Shown: positions 1 through 5,886 of the stretch, piece by piece
Layout of the letters: each line of letters starts with the position of its first letter
How positions within the stretch are numbered: position 1 is the stretch's first letter
Source: Candidatus Woesearchaeota archaeon
GTDB taxonomy: Archaea; Nanobdellota; Nanobdellia; Pacearchaeales; GW2011-AR1
Direction of reading: 5' to 3'
Assembly: GCA_012798335.1 (NCBI GenBank)
Contig: JAAZNJ010000027.1
Span: forward strand, 1-8,282
Length of the DNA: 8,282 nt
The notes under the pieces: model-generated
Databases searched by the model: none
Told to the model about the DNA's origin: nothing
The model's input: the letters and a program-made list of their open reading frames with translations, nothing else
Position numbers and translations under genes: made by a program

Positions 1-828
1 AACAGGCAAATTCCAAATCTCTTTTTGTATTGCTTTAATAACATCTTGCCCAGAAATGCTTTCCTTTAACATTATATCTAAAAGTTTATCTCTTGCATTT
101 TGAAAATCACCTGCTATTGCATAATCTAAAACTACTCTTATGTCTCTTGGTTTTGTATTTGATATCATAGTCAATACTAAATCAGAACTAACAATAGGAG
201 AAATTGAAGCTGTTGATTGTAAAATGTTTATGCATCTCCTGCAATCTCCTTCGCACCCTTCGTATAGAATTTCAATTGCCTCTTCTTTAATAGTTAGATT
301 TTCTTTTTCTGCAATTCTCTTTATAACCTTTTCAATATCTTTTTTTTCTAACAATTTAAATTTGAAAATCGCACATCTCGATTGTATTGGATCTATAATT
401 TTACTAGAATAATTGCAAGATAAAATAAATCTGCATGTTGCTGAATAATTTTCCATTGTTCTTCTTAATGCTTGTTGTGCTTCTGGTGTTAAAGCATCAG
501 CTTCATCTAAAAATATTATTTTAAAAGGAATATTTCCTATAGACTTTGTTCTTGCAAAATTTTTCACTTTTTCTCTAACAATATTAATACCTCTTTCATC
601 TGAAGCATTTAATTCAAGATAGTTTTCTCTCCAATCATCTTTGTATAACTCTTTAACAACAACCAATGCGAGTGTGGATTTACCTGTTCCTGCTGGTCCT
701 GCAAATAACATATGAGGTATATTTAAAGAATTAACCAAAGCTTCAACCCTTTTTACAACATTATCTTGACCAAAAATTTCTGAAAATTTTACAGGCCTGT
801 ATCTTTCTGTCCAAATACTCTCTGCCAT
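1..828 (-). CDS. rfcS: Replication factor C small subunit (clamp loader), C-terminus beyond the window
   Basis: This is the AAA+ ATPase subunit of the archaeal clamp loader, which with the RFC large subunit opens the PCNA ring and loads it onto primed DNA. I translated 276 residues from the ATG at 828. The start is the typical MAESIWTERYRP, where ERYRP is the RFC box. Walker A GPAGTGKST is at residues 44-52, Walker B IIFLDEAD at 104-111, and the arginine-finger motif SRC at 150-152. The sensor-2-type motif CEGDCRRCIN follows near residue 210. Full-length archaeal RfcS is about 320 residues, so roughly the last 45 (collar domain) lie left of the window. No intein interrupts the visible part, although archaeal rfc genes often carry them. 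A TATA-like box 26 bases upstream suggests a nearly leaderless transcript of its own. Confidence 0.96.
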   Translation of the reverse strand, partial: MAESIWTERYRPVKFSEIFGQDNVVKRVEALVNSLNIPHMLFAGPAGTGKSTLALVVVKELYKDDWRENYLELNASDERGINIVREKVKNFARTKSIGNIPFKIIFLDEADALTPEAQQALRRTMENYSATCRFILSCNYSSKIIDPIQSRCAIFKFKLLEKKDIEKVIKRIAEKENLTIKEEAIEILYEGCEGDCRRCINILQSTASISPIVSSDLVLTMISNTKPRDIRVVLDYAIAGDFQNARDKLLDIMLKESISGQDVIKAIQKEIWNLPV

Positions 829-850
829 AATAATCTATTTCTTTTTTTAC

Positions 851-857
851 TTATAAA
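851..857 (-). promoter_or_regulatory. TATA box of rfcS
   Basis: Reading the minus strand, TTTATAA is centred about 26 bases before the rfcS ATG. That is the usual archaeal distance from TATA box to transcription start, so the mRNA would begin at or next to the start codon. No Shine-Dalgarno sequence lies in between, which agrees with leaderless initiation. Confidence 0.6.
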
Positions 858-922
858 GATTTGTATTCTCTTTTAGAAGTAACTTGTTATAATGAGTAAA
901 TTAATCAGAATTCTCTTATAAA

Positions 923-1039
923 CTATCTAGCTTTTTGTCTTCTTACTTTTCTTCTATGCTTTTCTTTCTTTAATCTCTTCCTTTGCCATTTCCATCTCAT
1001 CTGGTTCTTCTTTTTCCACCTTCTGCTTGATCTTTTCAT
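923..1039 (-). CDS. rpl41e: 50S ribosomal protein eL41 (L41e), 38 aa
   Basis: This very small gene encodes a 38-residue, extremely basic protein (22 Lys/Arg) with three Trp: MKRSSRRWKKKNQ followed by MRWKWQRKRLKKEKHRR and a basic tail. The part from internal Met14 is 25 residues, the length of eukaryotic eL41, and aligns to it without gaps (MRxKW...KR...K..R pattern). As I recall, archaeal eL41 proteins such as those of Pyrococcus carry the same MKRxxRxWKKK N-terminal extension, which favours the ATG at 1039 over the internal one. eL41 is a single helix at the interface of the ribosomal subunits. An in-frame stop lies just upstream of the ATG, and a TATA-like box sits at about -26. The gene lies 55 bases after nth and 94 before rfcS, on the same strand. 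Gene finders with a length cutoff will miss it. Confidence 0.9.
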   Translation of the reverse strand: MKRSSRRWKKKNQMRWKWQRKRLKKEKHRRKVRRQKAR

Positions 1040-1060
1040 ATTAGGATTAGAAAAATTTGC

Positions 1061-1068
1061 TTTTTAAA
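1061..1068 (-). promoter_or_regulatory. TATA box of the eL41 gene
   Basis: On the minus strand TTTAAAAA is centred about 26 bases before the ATG at 1039, preceded by an A-rich stretch that could serve as the BRE. The spacing predicts a leaderless eL41 transcript starting at the upstream ATG. This also supports the 38-residue reading rather than the 25-residue one. Confidence 0.5.
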
Positions 1069-1094
1069 GATTTTGATTCAAATTTTTTTATTTT

Positions 1095-1751
1095 TTATCT
1101 TGATTTTTTTATATTTATTCTTTTACAATATCCTTTAATAGGGCAAATGCTACATTTAGGAGAAACAGGCAAACAAATTGTTTTTCCAAACTGAACAAAA
1201 ATAGAATTAAAATCTCTCCAGTATTTTTTAGGAAGAATTTTTTCAAGTTCTTTCTCTGTTCTTTCAGGAGTTTTTGTCTCAACCCAACCTATTCTGTTTG
1301 GAATGCGATGACAATGAGTATCTATTGGTAAAACTAATTTGTTATAAGCAAAAGAAAGAACAATATTTGTCGTTTTTGGCCCTATGTATTTTATATTTAA
1401 CAATTCTTCTTTACGACTAGGAACTTTCCCATTATATTTTTCTAATATCTCTTTAGAAACATATTTTAAAATCATAGATTTCTTTTTGTAATGACCTGAA
1501 GAATAAATTAATTTTTGTAATTCTTCATCAGAAAGTTTTATTATTTTTTCAGGTGTATCTGCTACTTCAAATAATCTTTTTGATGCTATTTCTGTATTTT
1601 TATCTTGTGTTCTTAATGATAAAAGACAAGAAATCAAAATTTTGAATGCATTAGGATTATCTCTCATACGATTAAGAGTTGTTTTTGTATGCGTTGGATA
1701 AACCTCTTTTAAAATTTTCATAACTTTATCTATGCTTTTAGAATTATTCAT
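1095..1751 (-). CDS. nth: Endonuclease III (bifunctional DNA glycosylase/AP lyase)
   Basis: This base-excision repair enzyme removes oxidised pyrimidines and cleaves the abasic site. I prefer the ATG at 1751 (218 aa). A GTG at 1772 would add seven residues, and the numbers below use that longer form. The helix-hairpin-helix is LLNIKYIGPKTTNIV with the catalytic Lys at 133. The catalytic Asp is D151 in PIDTHCHRIPNR. A complete [4Fe-4S] site follows as C200-X6-C207-X2-C210-X5-C216. The SLRTQD segment near 52-57 corresponds to the conserved SAQTTD region of E. coli Nth. Length and order match the family. The gene follows pduL on the same strand after about 116 bases, and an AT-rich TATA-like stretch near 1773-1785 could drive it separately. 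Confidence 0.95.
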   Translation of the reverse strand: MNNSKSIDKVMKILKEVYPTHTKTTLNRMRDNPNAFKILISCLLSLRTQDKNTEIASKRLFEVADTPEKIIKLSDEELQKLIYSSGHYKKKSMILKYVSKEILEKYNGKVPSRKEELLNIKYIGPKTTNIVLSFAYNKLVLPIDTHCHRIPNRIGWVETKTPERTEKELEKILPKKYWRDFNSIFVQFGKTICLPVSPKCSICPIKGYCKRINIKKSR

Positions 1752-1867
1752 CTTATTTTTTGATTTTATCACTTTAATTTTATCTTATCTTTTTTTATTT
1801 TTTAAATTGTTATATCTTTCTTGATTTCTAAATTATTATAAAATTTAATTATTTTTTAACTTATTTT

Positions 1868-2461
1868 TCAAGACTTTTCAAGAATTAATTCTCCAAAGGT
1901 TTTTCCAAAAATTCCTGCAGAATTTCCTTCATCTGTGTCTAAATGCACTGCACTTTTATAATTTTTTGAAGTTCTTACAATAACCTCTTTGAAAATAAGT
2001 CCTCTCTTACCCTTTATTTTAATACTTATCTTTTCATTATTTTTTAGATTTAATTTTTTTGCTTGTTCTTCTGATATATGAAAATGCCTTTTTGTAATAA
2101 TACATGGAATTTTTTTGCTTCTTTTTTTTCCAATTACCTCTACTCTTGTTGTTCCTTCCAAATCTCCTGATAGTTTTAATTTAGGCAATGGTTTCAAATT
2201 TAAATAATAAGCATCTGTTAAAGAAATTTCTAATTGAGAGTTTTCTCTAAAAGGCCCAACAACTCTAACATTTTTTATTTCTTTTCCTTTATTGTAAATT
2301 GTAACAAATTTATCTGAACCGAATTCTCCTGGTTGAGATAGATCTTTTACTTTTTTTAATATTTCATTCCTACCAAATAAAATTTCAAAATCTTCTTTTG
2401 AAATATGTAAATGTCTTGAAGAAACTTCTACTAAAACTTTTTTGTTTCTTTGTTTTTTCAT
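1868..2461 (-). CDS. pduL: PduL-type phosphate acyltransferase (phosphotransacetylase/phosphotransbutyrylase-like)
   Basis: This enzyme exchanges CoA for phosphate on an acyl group, most likely acetyl-CoA to acetyl phosphate given its neighbour. It belongs to the PduL family, which is unrelated in fold to the classical Pta. The two duplicated halves are visible. The first has SSRHLHIS (H17, H19) and the second TKRHFHIS (H126, H128), with a later H173 in HLDTDEGN. These His residues match the metal ligands of the family. The block VRVVGPFRENSQLEISLTDA (66-84) carries the conserved Arg implicated in phosphate binding. Length (197 aa) is normal for a free-standing PduL. There is no N-terminal microcompartment-targeting extension, and no shell protein lies in the window, so a cytosolic metabolic role is likely. 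The gene starts 66 bases after ackA ends, so co-transcription is likely. Confidence 0.93.
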   Translation of the reverse strand: MKKQRNKKVLVEVSSRHLHISKEDFEILFGRNEILKKVKDLSQPGEFGSDKFVTIYNKGKEIKNVRVVGPFRENSQLEISLTDAYYLNLKPLPKLKLSGDLEGTTRVEVIGKKRSKKIPCIITKRHFHISEEQAKKLNLKNNEKISIKIKGKRGLIFKEVIVRTSKNYKSAVHLDTDEGNSAGIFGKTFGELILEKS

Positions 2462-2527
2462 TTTAATCTATTTTTTAATTTAATTTTTTTATCTAAACTT
2501 ATTAATCTTTGTTTTATTATTTTTTTA

Positions 2528-3586
2528 TTATTTTTTGTTTAATGCTTTTAAAACTTCATTTAATGCTTCTTTTTCTTCTTCTGATTTTTTTACTAAAACT
2601 TTAACTTTAGAGTATTTTGAAGATATTATTCCTTTGTTTTTATTATTATTTATTTTGTCTAAATTCAAATTTATATAAGAAAAATATTTACAGATATCTT
2701 CTCTAATTTTTGGAACATTCTCTCCTATAGCACTTGTAAAAATTAGATTATCTAAACCATTCATTACTGAAACATAACTCCCTATACATTTTACTATTGA
2801 ATAAACAAATAAATCATAAGCAATTTTGCAATTTTTATTTATACTCATATTTTTTAGAATATCTCTAAAATCTTTATAACTGGATATTCCTTTTAATCCT
2901 GAATCTTCATTTAATATTTTTTCAACATTATAACCCCTTTTTTCTAAGAAAAAAATAATTCCAGGATCAATTGAACCTGATCTTGTTCCCATCATAACAC
3001 CTTCTAAGGGTGTTAAACCCATACTTGTATCTATAGGTTTTCCATCTATTATCGCAGAGAGACTAACACCTGAACCTAAATGGCAAGTTATTGTTTTTCC
3101 TTTAATATTCCTTGAGATAGAACTATGAGATAAACCATGAAAACCATATCTTCTTATTCCATACTTTTTGGTTATTTTTAAAGGGATTGCATAAATCTTT
3201 GAAATTTCAGGAAGATTATAGAAAAACATACTATCAAAAACAGCATATTGCCTTTTATTTTTGAAAAGATTTTGAGATTCTTCTATTAATTTCAGTTGAA
3301 TAGGATTATGCAATGGTGCAAATTCACTAAAATTTTTTATTTCTTTTTTTACTTTTTTATTAATCAAACAAGGATTTTTTAAATTGCCTCCATGAACAAC
3401 CCTATGAATAATAAAATCAAATTCTTTTATATTTTCAAAAATTCTTTTTAAAGAAAAAACATAATCTTTTTCATTTTTTAATTTATCAAATTTTTCTTCT
3501 TTTATTAAATTATTCCCTATAAAAAAACTATACTTTAAACTGAAACTACCAGCATTAATAACAATTATCTTATAATCTTTTTTCAT
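2528..3586 (-). CDS. ackA: Acetate kinase, short form
   Basis: Acetate kinase interconverts acetyl phosphate + ADP and acetate + ATP. Paired with PduL it would give ATP from acetyl-CoA by substrate-level phosphorylation. The protein has the ASKHA-fold signatures: NAGSFSLKYS (N11), HRVVHGG (R62), APLHNP (H93), VFDS (D118), IRRYGFHGLSH (H150), TCHLGSG, DTSMGLTPLEGVMMGTRSG (R202), FTSAIGEN and a C-terminal EEE (E337). These match the catalytic set known from the Methanosarcina enzyme, so activity looks intact. The VVHGG, PLHNP and MGTRSG motifs fit acetate rather than butyrate kinase. At 352 residues it is about 50 shorter than usual, with about 30 missing before R62 and about 10 before R202. 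The usual TAFH after the catalytic Asp is SMFF here, an unusual change. Confidence 0.95.
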   Translation of the reverse strand: MKKDYKIIVINAGSFSLKYSFFIGNNLIKEEKFDKLKNEKDYVFSLKRIFENIKEFDFIIHRVVHGGNLKNPCLINKKVKKEIKNFSEFAPLHNPIQLKLIEESQNLFKNKRQYAVFDSMFFYNLPEISKIYAIPLKITKKYGIRRYGFHGLSHSSISRNIKGKTITCHLGSGVSLSAIIDGKPIDTSMGLTPLEGVMMGTRSGSIDPGIIFFLEKRGYNVEKILNEDSGLKGISSYKDFRDILKNMSINKNCKIAYDLFVYSIVKCIGSYVSVMNGLDNLIFTSAIGENVPKIREDICKYFSYINLNLDKINNNKNKGIISSKYSKVKVLVKKSEEEKEALNEVLKALNKK

Positions 3587-3612
3587 CTTCTTTTTTTCTT
3601 TTTATTGTCTAG

Positions 3613-3624
3613 ATTTATTATATA
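3613..3624 (-). promoter_or_regulatory. Candidate TATA box of the ackA-pduL unit
   Basis: Minus-strand TATATAATAAAT lies about 33 bases upstream of the ackA ATG and would give a leader of only a few bases. A second TTTATAA-like box at about 3655-3663 would give a leader of about 45 bases. No similar box is clear in front of pduL, which favours one transcript for both genes. Confidence 0.45.
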
Positions 3625-3710
3625 GCTTTCAATTTAATCATAACAGTATATTCCTTATAAAGAATTCTCTTCTTTTTAATTTTAACCAATTTTATCACTC
3701 TTAATCTGCC

Positions 3711-4178
3711 TTATTTTGTTATTTTATCTTTTATTAATTTTATAATTATCATTATAGAAACTAAAAAGATTAAAGAAATAAGAGAAAACAAGAAAAAAAT
3801 GTTTTTTGATATTTGACTTATAAAATGAATAAATGGATTATATAAAATTAAAAAACTAACTATAGCTGTCATAATAAAAGTCAATAAGACTACTCCTGCC
3901 ATTATATCCTTTATTCTTCCTGCTTCTTTATTATATTCAGGAGAAACAAAATCTACAAGTTTTTCAAATCCTTTATTAAACATTTCTAATATGATGACTA
4001 AAAAACAAACAACTATAATAGTAATTAAAGAGGTTTTAGAGATTTCTAAGAGTAAACTAAAAAATATAATTAGAGAACATAATAAAATTTGAATTTTAAT
4101 ATTTCTTTCTTTAGATATACTGTTAATTATTCCTCTTGATGCACATAATACGCTGTCTATAAAACTTATTCTTGTCAT
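3711..4178 (-). CDS. dgkA: DgkA-family membrane kinase (diacylglycerol/undecaprenol kinase family)
   Basis: This is an integral membrane lipid kinase of the small prokaryotic DgkA family, which phosphorylates diacylglycerol in E. coli and undecaprenol in Gram-positive bacteria. The signature is LEMFNKGFEKLVDFVSPEYN followed by AGRIKDIMAGVVLL. It places E65, N68, E72, D76, K90 and D91 where E. coli DgkA has E69, N72, E76, D80, K94 and D95. KERN at 23-26 matches the conserved N-terminal amphipathic helix. Three membrane helices of the family are seen at about 29-45, 50-68 and 93-112. An additional hydrophobic helix at about 126-148 makes the protein 155 aa, compared with about 120. The substrate in an archaeon cannot be read from sequence; a polyprenol or an archaeal lipid alcohol is possible. 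It has its own TATA box and no metabolic partner next to it. Confidence 0.88.
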   Translation of the reverse strand: MTRISFIDSVLCASRGIINSISKERNIKIQILLCSLIIFFSLLLEISKTSLITIIVVCFLVIILEMFNKGFEKLVDFVSPEYNKEAGRIKDIMAGVVLLTFIMTAIVSFLILYNPFIHFISQISKNIFFLFSLISLIFLVSIMIIIKLIKDKITK

Positions 4179-4198
4179 AATTTTTAATGAAATTTTAT

Positions 4199-4206
4199 CT
4201 TTATAA
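4199..4206 (-). promoter_or_regulatory. TATA box of dgkA
   Basis: Minus-strand TTATAAAG is centred about 25 bases before the dgkA ATG, with no Shine-Dalgarno sequence between them. It predicts a leaderless mRNA independent of the upstream tRNA-Glu. Confidence 0.5.
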
Positions 4207-4276
4207 TTGTTATGTTTTTTTAGTAGTTACACTTTTAAGGATATTAAGAATTAGCTTTTTATTTTTTTATTATCTA

Positions 4277-4443
4277 TGCCCTGTCCGAGATTTGAACTCG
4301 GGTCGCCACCGTACTCCAAAAAAGGTTGCATAGAGATGCGTAGATTTGATTCTCTCACCGAGACAAATCTGCCTTCTTTGTTATCCACAAAAATTGTTGG
4401 ATTTTTGAGAGGGTGGAATCCTTGGCCTCTAGACTAACAGGGC
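4277..4443 (-). tRNA. tRNA-Glu(CTC) with an intron after position 37
   Basis: Reading the minus strand from 4443, the acceptor strand GCCCTGT pairs with ACAGGGC near the 3' end. The D arm is GTCT...GGAT and the anticodon stem is CCACC/GGTGG. The mature loop is CTCTCAC, giving anticodon CTC. The T arm is CCGAG-TTCAAAT-CTCGG and the discriminator base is A at 4277. Exon 1 is 4443-4406 (38 nt) and exon 2 is 4311-4277 (35 nt), giving a 73-nt tRNA without an encoded CCA. The D stem GTCT/GGAT is the form typical of tRNA-Glu. The gene is divergent from tRNA-Gln and upstream of dgkA on the same strand. Confidence 0.95.
4312..4405 (-). other. 94-nt archaeal tRNA intron with a bulge-helix-bulge splice motif
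   Basis: The intron sits at the canonical 37/38 site. The anticodon stem CCACC/GGTGG forms the outer helix. Exon CTCT (32-35) pairs with intron GGAG as the 4-bp central helix, including one G-U pair. The 3-nt bulges are CAA (cut CA|A) and TAC (cut TA|C), and an AAA/TTT helix follows inside. This is the substrate of the archaeal tRNA splicing endonuclease. The intron body can fold further. ATCCA-(A)-CAA pairs with TTG-TGGAT, AGATTTG pairs with CAAATCT, and GCAT pairs with ATGC. No homing endonuclease fits in 94 nt and no box C/D motif is evident. Confidence 0.88.
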
Positions 4444-4461
4444 ATAATTTTTAAAGTTTAA

Positions 4462-4473
4462 TTTAATTTAAAA
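4462..4473 (-). promoter_or_regulatory. TATA box of tRNA-Glu
   Basis: Minus-strand TTTTAAATTAAA is centred about 25 bases before the 5' end of tRNA-Glu, at the expected archaeal distance. The whole divergent spacer is AT-rich, so the exact bases are uncertain. Confidence 0.4.
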
Positions 4474-4530
4474 GACTTGTGTTAATTTTAATTAAAATTA
4501 TTTAAAACAATATTTGTTTATTAGTAAACC

Positions 4531-4540
4531 TTTAATAATT
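4531..4540 (+). promoter_or_regulatory. Candidate TATA box of tRNA-Gln
   Basis: TTTAATAATT is centred about 26 bases before the 5' end of tRNA-Gln. The position is right but the match is loose in this AT-rich spacer. Confidence 0.35.
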
Positions 4541-4561
4541 AGACATCTTTTTTTAAAGAAT

Positions 4562-4634
4562 AGTCCCATAGTACAGCGGTCAAGTATACGGCCCTCTGGA
4601 GGCTGTGACCCAGGTTCGAATCCTGGTGGGACTA
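4562..4634 (+). tRNA. tRNA-Gln(CTG)
   Basis: The 73-nt cloverleaf has acceptor AGTCCCA/TGGGACT and D stem GTAC/GTAT. The anticodon stem is CGGCC/GGCTG with loop CTCTGGA, giving anticodon CTG. The T arm is CCAGG-TTCGAAT-CCTGG and the discriminator is A. The A1-T72 pair and AGTCC start are typical of archaeal tRNA-Gln. It has no intron and no encoded CCA. It is divergent from tRNA-Glu. The related pair Glu/Gln is relevant in archaea because Gln-tRNA is usually made from Glu-tRNA(Gln) by an amidotransferase, whose genes are not in the window. Confidence 0.95.
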
Positions 4635-4651
4635 TCTATTTCATTTTCTTA

Positions 4652-4661
4652 TTTTTCTTTT
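4652..4661 (+). terminator. T-rich terminator after tRNA-Gln
   Basis: TTTTTCTTTT begins 18 bases after the tRNA. Archaeal RNA polymerase terminates at such T-rich stretches on the non-template strand without a hairpin. Confidence 0.45.
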
Positions 4662-4770
4662 CTCAATCTTGAATAACATTTTATGTCCTTATTATTAAGT
4701 TTTATAATACATTTTTAATAATCTTTTAATTGTCTTAATTATTAACTAAATAGAAAGGTTCAGAAAGTTT

Positions 4771-4777
4771 TTTATAT
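4771..4777 (+). promoter_or_regulatory. TATA box of the gene at 4798
   Basis: TTTATAT is centred about 24 bases before the ATG at 4798. There is no Shine-Dalgarno sequence in the A/T-only spacer, so initiation is probably leaderless. Confidence 0.5.
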
Positions 4778-4797
4778 CTTCTTTTATAATTAATAAT

Positions 4798-5121
4798 ATG
4801 GCTTTAACTTCAATTTTAATAACCCTCATAGCTTTAGTTGTTCTTGTTTTAATTCTTTTTGAAGTAAAAAAAACAAAACATAAAGTTCTTTTAATTTTAG
4901 TTCTAGGATTTATTTTATTTGGGTATTTTAGTTTTGTTATGGTTTTTAAAAATAAACCTATATCAATAAAAAATTTAAGTGATGTCGATAATTTATTAAA
5001 TCTTTATTTTTCATGGCTTGGCCAAGTTTTTAATAATATTAAAATAATAACAGGACAGATAACTAAAATGGATTGGTCTTCTAATAATTCTATAAAAAAT
5101 ATTACTAAGAATTTTATCTGA
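4798..5121 (+). CDS. Hypothetical two-helix membrane protein, 107 aa
   Basis: I do not recognise a characterised family. The protein has two predicted membrane helices: residues about 4-21 (SILITLIALVVLVLILF) and, after a basic KKTKHK loop, about 29-50. An N-terminal helix followed by a positive loop suggests both ends outside and the short loop in the cytoplasm, by the positive-inside rule. The remaining 55 residues form a polar tail containing SWLGQVFNNIKIITGQITKMDWSSNN. Its Trp and Gly pattern looks like a conserved motif rather than random tail. It ends with TGA, so TGA is read as stop here. The start is supported by the TATA box about 24 bases upstream. Codon use resembles its neighbours. 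It lies alone between tRNA-Gln and the next membrane gene, with 135 bases to that gene, so an operon is not evident. Confidence 0.75.
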   Translation: MALTSILITLIALVVLVLILFEVKKTKHKVLLILVLGFILFGYFSFVMVFKNKPISIKNLSDVDNLLNLYFSWLGQVFNNIKIITGQITKMDWSSNNSIKNITKNFI

Positions 5122-5176
5122 GGACTTTTAATTTAAATCTTAATTTTTATATTCCAATCTTTTAATCTAATTATCC

Positions 5177-5188
5177 TTTTTATTTTTT
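5177..5188 (+). terminator. T-rich terminator after the gene at 4798
   Basis: TTTTTATTTTTT lies about 56 bases after the stop codon and before the next promoter. It is the clearest T-run in the spacer, but background AT content is high. Confidence 0.35.
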
Positions 5189-5208
5189 AATAAAACTTTA
5201 ACAAAATA

Positions 5209-5216
5209 TTTATAAA
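5209..5216 (+). promoter_or_regulatory. TATA box of the gene at 5257
   Basis: TTTATAAA here would place the transcript start near 5239 and leave a leader of about 18 bases that contains the Shine-Dalgarno sequence. A second TTTTATATAAAA at 5227-5238 would instead put the transcript start at the ATG. Confidence 0.5.
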
Positions 5217-5245
5217 CTAAAAAATGTTTTATATAAAAGATTAAA

Positions 5246-5251
5246 AGAGGA
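5246..5251 (+). promoter_or_regulatory. Shine-Dalgarno site of the gene at 5257
   Basis: AGAGGA lies five bases before the ATG. Apart from pheT this is the only convincing ribosome binding site in the window, since the other protein genes look leaderless. Confidence 0.6.
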
Positions 5252-5256
5252 AGACC

Positions 5257-5583
5257 ATGGCTAAAAAAAGAGTTGGTTCTAAGAAAAAAATTGAAAAGGT
5301 AAAATCCCAATCTAAAACCTTAAATAAAATTAAAACTCCTTTAAAAAAACAAATCTTCCCTATAAAAGAGAAGAACCATAGAATATTCCAAATTTTAAAT
5401 TATATGCTCTTTTCATTAGTGATCTCTTTAATTTCTTTTATTTTATTTAAGATAATAGATGTTTTATTTTTTCAAAATCTTTTTTATTTATTAACAATAA
5501 TTTCTTTTTTTGTTTCAATTGGTTTTTTAATTTCTTTATTGATTTATTTAATGATAAGCTTTTTTAAAAAAGTTCATTTGTAA
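5257..5583 (+). CDS. Hypothetical membrane protein with Lys-rich cytoplasmic N-terminus, 108 aa
   Basis: I do not recognise a family. Residues 1-42 are hydrophilic and strongly basic (14 Lys, starting MAKKRVGSKKKIEKVKSQSK), which suggests a cytoplasmic segment that could contact nucleic acid, ribosome or lipid head groups. Two hydrophobic helices follow at about 44-64 and 76-102, separated by a short DVLFFQN turn. The protein ends with the short basic tail FFKKVHL, so both ends are predicted to be cytoplasmic. The start codon is fixed by AGAGGA five bases upstream and a TATA box further up. It is a separate transcription unit between the membrane gene at 4798 and tRNA-Thr. Function unknown; the basic-tail plus helical-hairpin layout alone does not decide it. 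Confidence 0.75.
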   Translation: MAKKRVGSKKKIEKVKSQSKTLNKIKTPLKKQIFPIKEKNHRIFQILNYMLFSLVISLISFILFKIIDVLFFQNLFYLLTIISFFVSIGFLISLLIYLMISFFKKVHL

Positions 5584-5728
5584 AAACTATTTATATGTTT
5601 TAAAATTTATCTTTAATAATTAGATATAAGTTAGATAAATCTTAAGAGTTAAATTTATACTAAACATTTCTATTTTTTATTTCTTTAAATAGTTAAATTT
5701 TTTAACCAAACTTTTTTTAAAATCAAGT

Positions 5729-5802
5729 GCTCCAGTAGCTCAGTTGGTTAGAGTACGTCCTTGGTAAGGACGGGGTCCTGAGTTCAATCCTCAGCTGGGG
5801 CT
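5729..5802 (+). tRNA. tRNA-Thr(GGT)
   Basis: The 74-nt cloverleaf has acceptor GCTCCAG/CTGGGGC with one T-G pair and D arm GCTC-AGTTGGTTA-GAGT. The anticodon stem is CGTCC/GGACG with loop TTGGTAA, giving anticodon GGT. The T arm is CTGAG-TTCAATC-CTCAG. The discriminator is T, as expected for archaeal tRNA-Thr. It has no intron and no encoded CCA. Confidence 0.95.
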
Positions 5803-5805
5803 TAG

Positions 5806-5811
5806 TTTTTT
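5806..5811 (+). terminator. T6 terminator after tRNA-Thr
   Basis: A run of six T begins four bases after the tRNA 3' end, the simple archaeal type of terminator. Confidence 0.5.
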
Positions 5812-5886
5812 AAACTCTTAAATATTCATGGAAGTATTATTTAATTAGTTATGAATCAATCATAATTAAGTATAATTATAATTTGG

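Noticed and set aside
140..412. 90-codon plus-strand reading frame
   Set aside because: It lies wholly antisense to rfcS, whose RFC motifs are unambiguous, and its product has no recognisable features.
961..1000. 25-codon eL41 starting at the internal ATG (position 1000)
   Set aside because: The upstream 13 residues match the extension I recall in archaeal eL41, and the TATA box is spaced for the ATG at 1039.
1752..1772. GTG start of nth seven codons upstream
   Set aside because: The extra residues (VIKSKNK) are not a conserved part of the family and no SD is suitably placed before the GTG. The ATG at 1751 fits the family start better, though the longer form cannot be excluded.
4312..4405. 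Box C/D guide RNA or homing endonuclease in the tRNA intron
   Set aside because: No RTGATGA/CTGA pair is evident and 94 nt is too short for an endonuclease gene.
5119..5121. Recoded TGA (alternative genetic code as in some reduced bacteria)
   Set aside because: TGA ends the gene at 4798 naturally and none of the recognised genes has an internal TGA, so the standard code applies.
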